64,000 nt of DNA, from assembly GCF_900142465.1 (NCBI RefSeq), contig NZ_FRAX01000003.1, forward strand, positions 271,846 to 335,845, given 5' to 3'. Positions 34,960-42,915 of the stretch are shown piece after piece; the first letter of the stretch is position 1, and each line of letters opens with the position of its first letter. The position numbers and the translations under genes are program-made. This stretch comes from Fibrobacter sp. UWH6. Its GTDB lineage: Bacteria; Fibrobacterota; Fibrobacteria; Fibrobacterales; Fibrobacteraceae. Below the pieces are notes generated by a model, which made no database searches, was not told where the DNA came from, and saw only the letters and a list, made by a program, of their open reading frames with translations.

Positions 34960-34988
34960 AATTAAAATATTAGACTAGTCTAACTCAA
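34960..34988 (-). promoter_or_regulatory. Perfect DtxR-type palindrome in the porin promoter
   Basis: On the minus strand TTGAGT (34983-34988), 17 bases, TTAATT (34960-34965). TTAGACTAGTCTAA (34970-34983), a perfect 14-base palindrome, fills the spacer. The start codon at 34806 is about 150 bases downstream, leaving a long leader with no other recognised element. Confidence 0.65.
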
Positions 34989-35001
34989 GGTTTGTAAATT
35001 A

Positions 35002-35033
35002 GGGCCGTTGGAGGAGACACGTTCCAACGGCCC
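35002..35033 (-). terminator. Hairpin after feoB
   Basis: GGGCCGTTGGA pairs perfectly with TCCAACGGCCC (11 bases, 10-base loop). It lies 45 bases after the feoB stop and before the porin promoter. The T tract is weak on both strands. Confidence 0.55.
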
Positions 35034-35077
35034 CGATTTACGTTTTTGATTTAATAGCGATTCTCGATTCTTTTTCG

Positions 35078-37948
35078 CTAGTCTTCAAAACGCTTCTGCT
35101 TGTTTGCCTTGATACCGAAGAGCTTCAGGAAGATTCCAGTACCGATCAGAACAATGACTGCGGTAACGATCCAGTGGGTTTGTCCGCCAACAGGTATCTG
35201 GTAGAGCAGCACTGCAATGGCCCAGGCAAGAAGCGTTTGAACCGTAGCCATAAGGATTCCAAGACCCAGACCGATTTCACGAACCACAACGCCCATGGCA
35301 GCAAGGCAAGGTACATAGAGCAGGATAAATACCAGGAAGGCAAACACCTGCCAGTTGAATCCATCGTGACCACCGTTGTGGAAGTAGGAGCGGAGGTTTG
35401 CATAGATGTCGGCGGTTTCGCTCAGGTCGCCTTCTTCAAGAGCCCCCATGGCATCTTCATCCAATTCGATACCGGCAGCGGCAAGCTTTGCAAATACAGC
35501 TTCGCGAGTCTTTTCGTCCTCCTCTTCTTCGCCAAAGGTTTCAATGGCAGCAAATTCTTCGCAAGTGAGAGACTTAGATTCAAGAATCTTGTCCAAAGTT
35601 TCCTTCTTAAGTTCAGCAGCAGCCTGGCCTTCCAATTCCCCAGAGGTACCCAAGATGTCGGTAAGAGATCCAACCACTTCGCTGAGGTTTGCAGGGATAG
35701 AAGAAACTGCTTCAATGAATGCAGCCTTGAGATCAGGAGCACCATCTTCCTCTTCTTCGGCGGGGCATTCATCGACACCGGCGATAAGAGGCTTTTCTTC
35801 TTCGGCGGGAGCTTCTGCAATCGCAGCGACTTCGGCGGGAGCTTCTGCAACTGCGGCGGTTTCGGCAGGTTCCGCACTGGATTCTTCGCTTGCGCTCAGA
35901 ATGACGCTAGGAGAGTCGCTCGGAATGACAGCGGAGGATTCGCTCGGAATGACACGGGATGCGGTTTCGCCTTCGCTCAGAATGACGTTGGAGTCAGCAG
36001 AAGCAGCAGTGCTGTCGGTAACAGCCACACTTTCTCCTTCTGGTGCCGGGGCGGTTTCAACAGCCGGGGCTTCCTCAGCGACAATTTCTGCGGCTTCAGA
36101 AGGTGCAGCGGGTTCAGCCTGAGGGCCTTCCACCGCTTCACTCTTCGGGGCCATGGCGTAGAGGGAGTTCATGGTACCGATAACGGCTTCCTTAGCCAAC
36201 AATCCGGTAAAGAGGGAAACGGATGCGGGCCAGTTGTCTTCTTCAACGCCAAAGGGTTCAAATACAGGCGTAATGGTCTTACCCACAGAAGAAAGCAAAC
36301 TGTTTTCGGAATCTGCGTTACCGGCGGTAAACTTGCCATCCACATAGCCAAAGGCATTGAGGAAGCCAAGAACGGCCACAGCGATAGTAATCACCTTACC
36401 GGCGCGAAGCACGTAGTCCTTCAGCTTGAGCCAGGAATGAATCAGCAAGGACTTGATCTTCGGCAAATGATAGTTAGGAAGTTCCATCACGAAATTGCTG
36501 GACTGACCCATGAACAAGGATTTCTTCAGGAACAGACCGTAAATGATGGCGAACACAATACCCACCAGGTAAAGCAGGAACACGATGGTTCCAGCCTGCT
36601 TTCCGAAGAAGGCTGCAGCGAACAGAGCGTACACCGGCAAGCGGGCGCCACAGCTCATGAAAGGCACAAGGAATATGGTGAGGAAGCGCTCACGCTTACT
36701 TTCAAGAACGCGGGAACCCATAATGCCGGGAACGCCACAGCCAAAGCCCACCATCATAGGGACAAATGCACGACCGGGGAGCCCAAGGAATCGCATAAAG
36801 CGATCCGCCACGAAGGCGGCACGAGCCATGTAGCCAGAGTCTTCCAGGAAGGTCAGGCACAGGAACATGAAGAAGATTACCGGAATGAAGGTAGACACGG
36901 TCTGGATACCGGCGCCAACACCATTGGCAAGAACTGCAGAAACCCAGGCGGGCGCACCAATCACATCGCTAAGCAAATAGCCCAGGCCATCCACAAAAAT
37001 GGCACCGAAAGAAATATCAAAGAAATCAATAAAGGCGCTACCGATGGTCACGGCCACCCAGAACACCAGGTACATCACCAAAAGGAAGATGGGAAGAGAA
37101 AGCCAACGATTCAAAAGGATTGCATCCAACTTATCAGAATGCGTTTTCTTGGCGCGATCACCAACGATTACCGTACCGGCGATTTCGTGGGCCATGCTGT
37201 AGCGGGCATCGGCCATGACGAATTCAGATTCTTCGCCAAGCTTTGCAGTAACTTCATCCCTGTTCAAGGCAACACCGGCAGCAGCAAACTTGTCTGCATA
37301 GCTGTTACTGTTACCCAGGTACATCAAGGAAACCCAACGGGGTTCTGCGTCTAGCAACTTTGCCACAGGAGCGACCAGAGATTCCAATTCCTTCACCACA
37401 TTCTCCACCTTGTCACCATAGGTGAGACCGGCAGGGATGGCAATAGGGCTAGAGATAACATGGGCCATCTGGCTAATGAAATTGGTAATGCTCTTTTCGT
37501 TCACCGCAGAAAGAGGAATGGCGGGAACCCCGAAACGCTTGGAGAGTGCTTCAAGATCAATATGGAGACCGCGCTGTTCAGCGATATCCATCATGTTCAC
37601 GGCGATGACCATAGGCTGCTGCATATCCACCAGCTGGGTGGTCAGGAACATGTTACGTTCAATGTTCGTGGCATCGACGATGTTTACAATCAAATCGGCT
37701 TCGCGAGTGAGGAGGAAATCGACAGCGGCGCGTTCGTCCTCGGAGTTTGCGAAAATGGCGTAAGTACCCGGAAGGTCCACCACACGGATGTGGCGAGCGC
37801 CCAGGTCGAAGAAGCCTTCCTTCTTTTCTACAGTGACGCCAGGCCAGTTGCCTACGCTTTGGCGCGAGCCAGTCAAGGCATTAAATAAAGCAGTCTTACC
37901 GCAGTTCGGGTTACCTGCAATAGCGATTGTAAACGGTTTTGGTGACAT
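35078..37948 (-). CDS. feoB: Ferrous iron transporter FeoB with large acidic insertion
   Basis: 956 residues; family norm is about 700-800. The G domain has GNPNCGKTALFNALTG (P-loop, about 12-27), NWPGVTVEKKEG and DLPGTYAI (about 58-66), and NMMD. The membrane domain shows the Gate patterns (GFGCGVPGIMGSR, FMSCGARLPVYALFAAAFF). Between a block ending MNSLYAMAPKS (about 600) and the last TM cluster (from about 850) lies an extra ~245-residue stretch rich in Glu, Ala, Ser and Pro, part of it encoded by four copies of a dispersed DNA repeat. It imports Fe2+ at the cytoplasmic membrane. Third gene of dtxR-feoA-feoB. Confidence 0.95.
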   Translation of the reverse strand: MSPKPFTIAIAGNPNCGKTALFNALTGSRQSVGNWPGVTVEKKEGFFDLGARHIRVVDLPGTYAIFANSEDERAAVDFLLTREADLIVNIVDATNIERNMFLTTQLVDMQQPMVIAVNMMDIAEQRGLHIDLEALSKRFGVPAIPLSAVNEKSITNFISQMAHVISSPIAIPAGLTYGDKVENVVKELESLVAPVAKLLDAEPRWVSLMYLGNSNSYADKFAAAGVALNRDEVTAKLGEESEFVMADARYSMAHEIAGTVIVGDRAKKTHSDKLDAILLNRWLSLPIFLLVMYLVFWVAVTIGSAFIDFFDISFGAIFVDGLGYLLSDVIGAPAWVSAVLANGVGAGIQTVSTFIPVIFFMFLCLTFLEDSGYMARAAFVADRFMRFLGLPGRAFVPMMVGFGCGVPGIMGSRVLESKRERFLTIFLVPFMSCGARLPVYALFAAAFFGKQAGTIVFLLYLVGIVFAIIYGLFLKKSLFMGQSSNFVMELPNYHLPKIKSLLIHSWLKLKDYVLRAGKVITIAVAVLGFLNAFGYVDGKFTAGNADSENSLLSSVGKTITPVFEPFGVEEDNWPASVSLFTGLLAKEAVIGTMNSLYAMAPKSEAVEGPQAEPAAPSEAAEIVAEEAPAVETAPAPEGESVAVTDSTAASADSNVILSEGETASRVIPSESSAVIPSDSPSVILSASEESSAEPAETAAVAEAPAEVAAIAEAPAEEEKPLIAGVDECPAEEEEDGAPDLKAAFIEAVSSIPANLSEVVGSLTDILGTSGELEGQAAAELKKETLDKILESKSLTCEEFAAIETFGEEEEDEKTREAVFAKLAAAGIELDEDAMGALEEGDLSETADIYANLRSYFHNGGHDGFNWQVFAFLVFILLYVPCLAAMGVVVREIGLGLGILMATVQTLLAWAIAVLLYQIPVGGQTHWIVTAVIVLIGTGIFLKLFGIKANKQKRFED
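35879..35987 (-). repeat. Four dispersed-repeat copies within feoB
   Basis: Units at about 35879-35906, 35911-35930, 35936-35954 and 35965-35987 share GAATGACG/GAATGACA and TCGCTC(G/A) on the plus strand. On the coding strand they give VILSE, VIPSES, VIPSDS and VILSAS in frame. They form part of the FeoB insertion. Confidence 0.7.
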
Positions 37949-37985
37949 GATATTCTCTTTTCTTTAGAATCCCGCGGATCGGGTA

Positions 37986-38270
37986 TTAGATTCTCTTCAG
38001 GTTCAACACATTGCCTTCTTCCCTACGGAGGGAAAGGCGGTAGTTCAAGACACTCACTTCAATGGGATCCCCCAGAGGAGCAATCTGCATCACTTCCAAA
38101 GTGACGCCGCGGACAAGGCCCATGGAAAGGAGCTTGGACTTATAACGGGCATCGCCTTCGTTGTAGCCAACAATTTCCACCTTGTCGCCTTTCTTAAGTT
38201 CAGAGAATTTCGGCTCGACGTTCCACTTCTTGGTTTTACCGTCGCAGCCACAGCCGCAATTACAGCTCAT
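37986..38270 (-). CDS. feoA: FeoA domain protein with N-terminal cysteine cluster
   Basis: 94 residues. The C-terminal ~75 residues are an SH3-like FeoA domain (LKKGDKVEIVGYNEGD, KLLSMGLVRGVTLEVMQIAPLGDPIEV) that supports FeoB. Unlike most FeoA, it begins MSCNCGCGCDGK with four Cys in eight residues, able to bind a metal or cluster. Its ATG overlaps the repressor stop codon (ATGA, 38267-38270); feoB follows after 37 bases. Confidence 0.94.
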   Translation of the reverse strand: MSCNCGCGCDGKTKKWNVEPKFSELKKGDKVEIVGYNEGDARYKSKLLSMGLVRGVTLEVMQIAPLGDPIEVSVLNYRLSLRREEGNVLNLKRI

Positions 38271-38701
38271 TTTTTGTTACCCTTTGCAACCTTCAACTTC
38301 TTTACAGTTGTGATTACAGTTTCCGAAGGCTTCATGAAGTCTTCAATTTTAGACAGAGTCTCTGCCGACAGGATATGTTCCATACAGCAAGCGTCCTTAT
38401 CAGCAATAGCTTCAGAGACACCGAGACGAATTAAAAAACCTTTCAAAAGAATGTGACGATTCAGCACATCGGCAGCAGCCTTGCGACCTGCATCCGTCAA
38501 TTCAATACCGCTATAAGGTTCCTGGGTGACCAAGCCAAGCTTTTTCAATTCCAGGATGGCCTTTGCCACAGAAGGCATTTTAACCTGCAGGGCAGCGGCG
38601 ATGTCTTTTACGCGAGCGATGCCATGAGCCAGGCGCAGCATGTGCACCATTTCTAGATAATCCTCTAGGCTCTGGCTGAGCTTTACGTGTTCGTTTTCCA
38701 T
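38267..38701 (-). CDS. DtxR/MntR-family metal-dependent repressor
   Basis: 144 residues. N-terminal winged HTH: QSLEDYLEMVHML, ARVKDIAAALQVKMPSVAKAILELKKLGLV; then dimerisation domain with metal ligands: NRHILLKGFLIRLGV, DKDACCMEHILSAET, including the Cys-Cys and Glu-His pair, as in MntR/IdeR. No SH3 tail, so MntR-like length. It likely represses at high iron or manganese. Three TTAG-type boxes lie over its own promoter, and it heads the feoAB operon. Confidence 0.92.
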   Translation of the reverse strand: MENEHVKLSQSLEDYLEMVHMLRLAHGIARVKDIAAALQVKMPSVAKAILELKKLGLVTQEPYSGIELTDAGRKAAADVLNRHILLKGFLIRLGVSEAIADKDACCMEHILSAETLSKIEDFMKPSETVITTVKKLKVAKGNKK

Positions 38702-38716
38702 TGTTACCTCTTTTTG

Positions 38717-38764
38717 TTAGCCAGAACTAAATTTAGTAAGCCTAGGCTAATTAGTCAAGGCTAA
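38717..38764 (-). promoter_or_regulatory. dtxR-feoAB promoter with three DtxR-type boxes
   Basis: On the minus strand TTGACT (38753-38758), exactly 17 bases, TAAATT (38730-38735). Boxes: 38751-38764 (TTAGTCAAGGCTAA) over the -35, 38737-38750 (TAAGCCTAGGCTAA) in the spacer, 38717-38730 (TTAGCCAGAACTAA) just after the -10. The short leader carries AGAGGTAAC. This is the clearest autoregulated promoter in the window. Confidence 0.72.
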
Positions 38765-38853
38765 ATTTGATAAAAAAATTATCTTTAACTAACTTTTGTT
38801 AAAAATCAGACTTTTACACACCCTACGTCCCCCCAGTATCTAAAATGTGTTCG

Positions 38854-38870
38854 TATTATTTTATTACATT
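38854..38870 (+). promoter_or_regulatory. Conserved upstream element of cassette copy 2
   Basis: TATTATTTTATTACATT, identical to 26512-26528, 59 bases before the ATG at 38930. Confidence 0.55.
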
Positions 38871-38929
38871 CACACAAACAAGCAGACGGTTTTTAGTTAA
38901 AGCCGCCTGGGCTTGGCGGTTTCTAGGAT

Positions 38930-40324
38930 ATGAACTTTTTGAACATTGCAAAACTTATGGTCATACTGGCAGCAGCCTCTTTTGCTAGCCAGACCACATC
39001 CATTTTCGTTAAGGACCCGGCCGAACTGGAAAACCTCCAGCAGAACCTGGAAAACCTTAAGACAGAGCTGGGCGAAAGCAACCCTCAAGTGGATGATTTG
39101 CTGAATCGAGCCAGTAAAATCGCAGAAATGAACAACCGTTGTTCCATGATTTCCATCAACGACGTTCTGGACGACGAATGTAGTCACTTCTACTCGGTGG
39201 ACCTTCCCGAATTCGAAGATATGTATATGGAAGTGACCGGCGAGGTGCGCCTGAATTCCGTCAAAATGGGCAACACCCTGGCCGAGCGAACCGAGCAGAT
39301 CCAGGTTTGCGCTTCTGCACTTGGCGGCATTCTCGTTCCCAGGGAGCGATTGCTAAAACTGGACGGCAAAGTGGACCTGGAACCCCTTGATCTTGCAGGG
39401 GCCTTTGACGCGACCTACGACTTCACCCTGTATTTTGACCCCAGCCGACTGAAGCAGCAGAAAACTCTAGTGGAACGCTGGATGGAAAAATGTGGCGACG
39501 TGGTGATTAGAAAGGCCGGCGATGAATTTGCCCCCTTGTTTGTCGATCGAGTCAATGCCGTTAACGACTCCCTTGAAAAAAATAACGTCAACATCAAGAT
39601 TATCCTGAATTCCGAAAAGCTAGACATTTACCAGGATTTAAGCAAACCCGTTTCTGGAGCCTATTTCTTGAGCGGAGCCCAACTGTTTGATGTGGCAGCC
39701 CTTCCCTCCGGCATGGATTACGCTCACTTCGTGGTAAACCTTCGCGACCAGAAGGTGGAGCAGCCTCTGGGTACTCAAGCGAAATTGCAGAATTTTAGGG
39801 GACGTGTGGAATTTACAGCTGCCTATCAAGAAAAAGATTTGATGGGACGCTGGATATGGGGAAATCAAAAAGAAATTAAACGAGCAAAGGTCAAGGGCCA
39901 GATTGCCGCCAATGTAGTCACTGGCGACACATCCAAGCCCGCCCCCGTGGTAAAGAAGTTGGCTTCTCTTGATACCACGGCATTGATTGTTTCTGTAGCG
40001 GACACTGCAGATGTCAACGAGCAAGAAGATGAAGCCGCCAAGAACGCCGCCAAGAACGCCGCCAAAGACGCCGCACAGAACAACAGCGGTTCCAAGAAAT
40101 CCTGGATTCCTACAGCCGTTGCAGGCGTGGTGATGATTGGAGGCGGAGTCATGGCCGCCGTATTCAACAACAAGGCCAAAAAAGAAAGCGAAAAGGAAGC
40201 GTCTACCCGATCTGAGTATGACGACCGTTGCGATAAGATCAAGAGCGCCCAGAACATGCGCGCCGTCGGTTTTGGCATAGCCGCCGCTGGCCTCGTAGGC
40301 GTAGGCGTAACGCTGCTTTTTTAG
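38930..40324 (+). CDS. Envelope protein A2, paralogue of A1
   Basis: 464 residues, family not recognised. Same layout as the protein at 26584: signal peptide (about 1-20, ending ASFAS), helical coil (VKDPAELENLQQNLENL), core NNRCSMISINDVLDDEC, beta-rich middle, Ala/Lys/Asp linker and a C-terminal two-TM hairpin ending in Phe. Identity to A1 is high over the whole length, greatest in the first ~120 residues and around the FRGVEFTAAYQEKDLMGRW-type block. The linker before the hairpin differs and has KNAA-type repeats. Directly followed by lipoprotein B2, 14 bases away. Confidence 0.75.
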   Translation: MNFLNIAKLMVILAAASFASQTTSIFVKDPAELENLQQNLENLKTELGESNPQVDDLLNRASKIAEMNNRCSMISINDVLDDECSHFYSVDLPEFEDMYMEVTGEVRLNSVKMGNTLAERTEQIQVCASALGGILVPRERLLKLDGKVDLEPLDLAGAFDATYDFTLYFDPSRLKQQKTLVERWMEKCGDVVIRKAGDEFAPLFVDRVNAVNDSLEKNNVNIKIILNSEKLDIYQDLSKPVSGAYFLSGAQLFDVAALPSGMDYAHFVVNLRDQKVEQPLGTQAKLQNFRGRVEFTAAYQEKDLMGRWIWGNQKEIKRAKVKGQIAANVVTGDTSKPAPVVKKLASLDTTALIVSVADTADVNEQEDEAAKNAAKNAAKDAAQNNSGSKKSWIPTAVAGVVMIGGGVMAAVFNNKAKKESEKEASTRSEYDDRCDKIKSAQNMRAVGFGIAAAGLVGVGVTLLF

Positions 40325-40338
40325 GACGGAGAAGAAAG

Positions 40339-42159
40339 ATGAAGTTTTTTAGCGTAGCAAAGGACCTTGCCGTAGCCGCATCGCTTTTTGCGTTCGCGGC
40401 CTGCACCGACTATCTGGAAAATTTCCAGGACAAGTATAATGACGGCAACGACTTCGCAGAAGTGGTAAGCGGCGACGACACTGATTCTACAAGCAACAAC
40501 GGTGATGTCAATTCCGCGGGCGGTAACGGCAGCGAAACCAGCAGCGCAACAGATAACGCAGCCGGTTCAAGTAGCAGCAACGCAAACAACGGTTCCAGCA
40601 CTTCAAATGGAAACACCTCTTCCAGCAGCGAGCAGAAGACTGGCCTAAACGATGAAGGTTGTACGGGCACAGTCATTTACGACGCAAATAAAGACGTCAA
40701 CAAAAACGTTTTTGGCAATCCGATAGAAGCGGACGACAGCGTCGGTTTCATAAAGGATGTCGGAGCAACCGCAAAAATCTACTATAGCACAAAACTTCAC
40801 TCATTAAAAACAGACATTGCCTCCTCGGACAACTCCTCATCAACAAGGAACATTACATCGTGGGAAGGCCTCTGCATTGAATACGCCACCGATGGTCCTG
40901 CAAACCTATACCTAGGCATTGAAAACAACTACAGACTACAAGTGCTACCAATAACTAACGGCGAAAAGAAATCATTCAAATTATCATGGGAAGACCCCAA
41001 GAATAGCAACAACATTATAAAAGGTAATTTTTCAACAGACAAGATAAAATTTTTCTCCTTCGAGAACGAAAAGTCAGACCCAACAAATATAACCGTCTCT
41101 AAAATCACAACACTCGCCAAAGTCAGTTTGGAGGAAAACTCCTCCACGGAGCAACACTGTACAGGTACGGCTATTTACGAAAATGGCAAATACAAATTGG
41201 GACAAGTTTTCGATGCAGATAATGTTGTTAACTTAAAAGATCTAACCATCAATAGTTCTAATAATCAAGTGTTCTTTTACCTTGATTCAGTTAAATCAGC
41301 CCTTTTGAATAAATACAGCATAATACACTGGGACGGTCTATGCGTAGAATACTCAGCGACAGCTGATTTAGCCGTTACTGTACGCGATGCCGAAAAACAA
41401 CAAGACCAAAACAATCATCCTCAAGTATTGAAAATTTACGACACAACACAAGGATTACTACAGTCCAGACAATTTTATTGGAACGAATGGTCTGAATCCA
41501 ACGGCTATTATAGGAATAACATCATAAATTCCTCAAGCGTGATTTCATTCAGTCTCGATGATCCCAATTCTACGGGATCAGTCAAAATCAACAAGATTAC
41601 CACAATCGCCAACGTGCCCGAAGACAGCCTTTTGAAGCCAGCCACTTGTGGCGGCAAAGAAATTTATAATGCAAAAAAGAAATCAAACTCTTCCTTACAA
41701 GGATACCCATTACAGATCTCAAGTACAAATCATTCAGAAAATTCCACCAAGGACGGACTCGACCTATTTTTTTCTAACGATACGACCGAAAACTACATTA
41801 CCATACCTGTAGCGGATGTTTTGAGCGAAAAGACAATCGATGCGAGAGAATGGAAAGGTCTCTGTATCGAATACACTTCGGAAGACTCCTTATCTTTACA
41901 AATTTCAAAGTTAATCTCCTCTGGGTGGAAAGTGGAAAATTGGGAATCGGCCGCGATTCCCGAAAGGGAAACATCTCATCCACTTATGGTACCTTTTGAG
42001 AAATTTCAAAATTTCAAAACAGCGGGTTTCAATACGTTCTTAGAAGAAATAAACGAAATCGCCCTTGTACGGAAAAACGATCATAAGACTTCTTCCAAAG
42101 CAACCATTTACAAAATCACGACAATAAACCCCAACGTCACTATACGTAATCACTTTTAA
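40339..42159 (+). CDS. Lipoprotein B2 with three W-G-C-EY repeat domains
   Basis: 606 residues. Start supported by GGACGGAGAAG. A typical lipoprotein signal peptide (MKFFSVAKDLAVAASLFAFAAC) precedes DYLENFQDKYNDGNDFAE, as in B1, then a Ser/Asn/Gly linker (about 45-110). Three ~160-residue units follow, starting CTGTVIYDA, CTGTAIYEN and CGGKEIYNA, and containing WEGLCIEY, WDGLCVEY and WKGLCIEY; each ends in KITT. Each unit has two conserved Cys, probably one disulfide. The pattern suggests a beta-sandwich binding module repeated 2-3 times. The repeats are less similar between B1 and B2 than A1 is to A2. Ligand unknown; adhesion or glycan binding is a guess. Confidence 0.72.
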   Translation: MKFFSVAKDLAVAASLFAFAACTDYLENFQDKYNDGNDFAEVVSGDDTDSTSNNGDVNSAGGNGSETSSATDNAAGSSSSNANNGSSTSNGNTSSSSEQKTGLNDEGCTGTVIYDANKDVNKNVFGNPIEADDSVGFIKDVGATAKIYYSTKLHSLKTDIASSDNSSSTRNITSWEGLCIEYATDGPANLYLGIENNYRLQVLPITNGEKKSFKLSWEDPKNSNNIIKGNFSTDKIKFFSFENEKSDPTNITVSKITTLAKVSLEENSSTEQHCTGTAIYENGKYKLGQVFDADNVVNLKDLTINSSNNQVFFYLDSVKSALLNKYSIIHWDGLCVEYSATADLAVTVRDAEKQQDQNNHPQVLKIYDTTQGLLQSRQFYWNEWSESNGYYRNNIINSSSVISFSLDDPNSTGSVKINKITTIANVPEDSLLKPATCGGKEIYNAKKKSNSSLQGYPLQISSTNHSENSTKDGLDLFFSNDTTENYITIPVADVLSEKTIDAREWKGLCIEYTSEDSLSLQISKLISSGWKVENWESAAIPERETSHPLMVPFEKFQNFKTAGFNTFLEEINEIALVRKNDHKTSSKATIYKITTINPNVTIRNHF

Positions 42160-42189
42160 TAATTTCAACCCATACGAAAAGAGAACAAA

Positions 42190-42897
42190 ATGAAAACTTT
42201 ATTTACAAAGATGTTATTGATCGCAGGCCTCGCCGCCTCTGCAGCCCTCGCCCAGGAATCCCCCGCAAAGAAGGGTCATGATGCAGGCGTTGGCGTTCGT
42301 GTCGCTTTTGATTACGACATGATGTACGGTTTTGAAGAACCGGATGACGACTTCACTGACGACCCCACAGGCTTCGGTTTTGAAGCGGGTCTTACCGCAC
42401 GCGTTGAAATGGTAAACAATCTGTACTTCGTTCCGGAAGTGGACTTCAATTACAGCAGCACAAACCACAGCGCAGGCCGAAATGAAAGAACCTACTCCAG
42501 CATGAATCTGGAAATCCCCCTGATGTTCCGCGGCGTTGTAGCAGAACGTTTCTACGTGAATGCAGGTGCCCAGCTGAATCTCCGTCTCGCCAGCAACGTA
42601 GATGCCCCCACATACCACACCGACCCGATTACCCACAAGGAAGTCAAGGAAGAAATGGATGACTTCGAACAGGGAGCTTTCAGCTTCGGCATTGTGGCCG
42701 GTGGAGGAGTTTTCGTAATGGACCAGGTTAGCATTGATTTGCGTTTCTACATGGGCATGTCCGAACTGTTCCCCGACGCCGATTACATCGGCGGTGGATT
42801 CAGCAACATGGATGAAATCAAGCACCCGTCTTCCATCGATATGGCTGGTGCAAAGATGATGAGCATCAAGCTCGGCGTTAACTTCTGGTTCATCTAA
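42190..42897 (+). CDS. Outer membrane beta-barrel protein, OmpA-like small barrel
   Basis: 235 residues. Signal peptide about 1-21 (ALAQE). About eight amphipathic strands (GVGVRVAFDYDMMYG, GLTARVEMVNNLYFVPEVDF, RFYVNAGAQLNLRLA) and a final IKLGVNFWFI. It resembles the outer-membrane-protein beta-barrel domain common in FCB bacteria. It follows B2 by 30 bases, so it may form part of cassette 2; cassette 1 has no such gene. A role anchoring or exporting the lipoprotein is possible, but there is no direct evidence. Confidence 0.75.
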   Translation: MKTLFTKMLLIAGLAASAALAQESPAKKGHDAGVGVRVAFDYDMMYGFEEPDDDFTDDPTGFGFEAGLTARVEMVNNLYFVPEVDFNYSSTNHSAGRNERTYSSMNLEIPLMFRGVVAERFYVNAGAQLNLRLASNVDAPTYHTDPITHKEVKEEMDDFEQGAFSFGIVAGGGVFVMDQVSIDLRFYMGMSELFPDADYIGGGFSNMDEIKHPSSIDMAGAKMMSIKLGVNFWFI

Positions 42898-42915
42898 TCC
42901 GTTGTTTTTTTCAGC

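Noticed and set aside
35174..37354. Very long open frame opposite feoB (726 codons), and similar ones opposite the DUF349 gene, gltX, the GH5 genes, the kinase and the Na/Pi cotransporter
   Set aside because: The opposite strand encodes clear full-length families; the antisense frames have odd composition and no ribosome sites or domains. They follow from codon bias.
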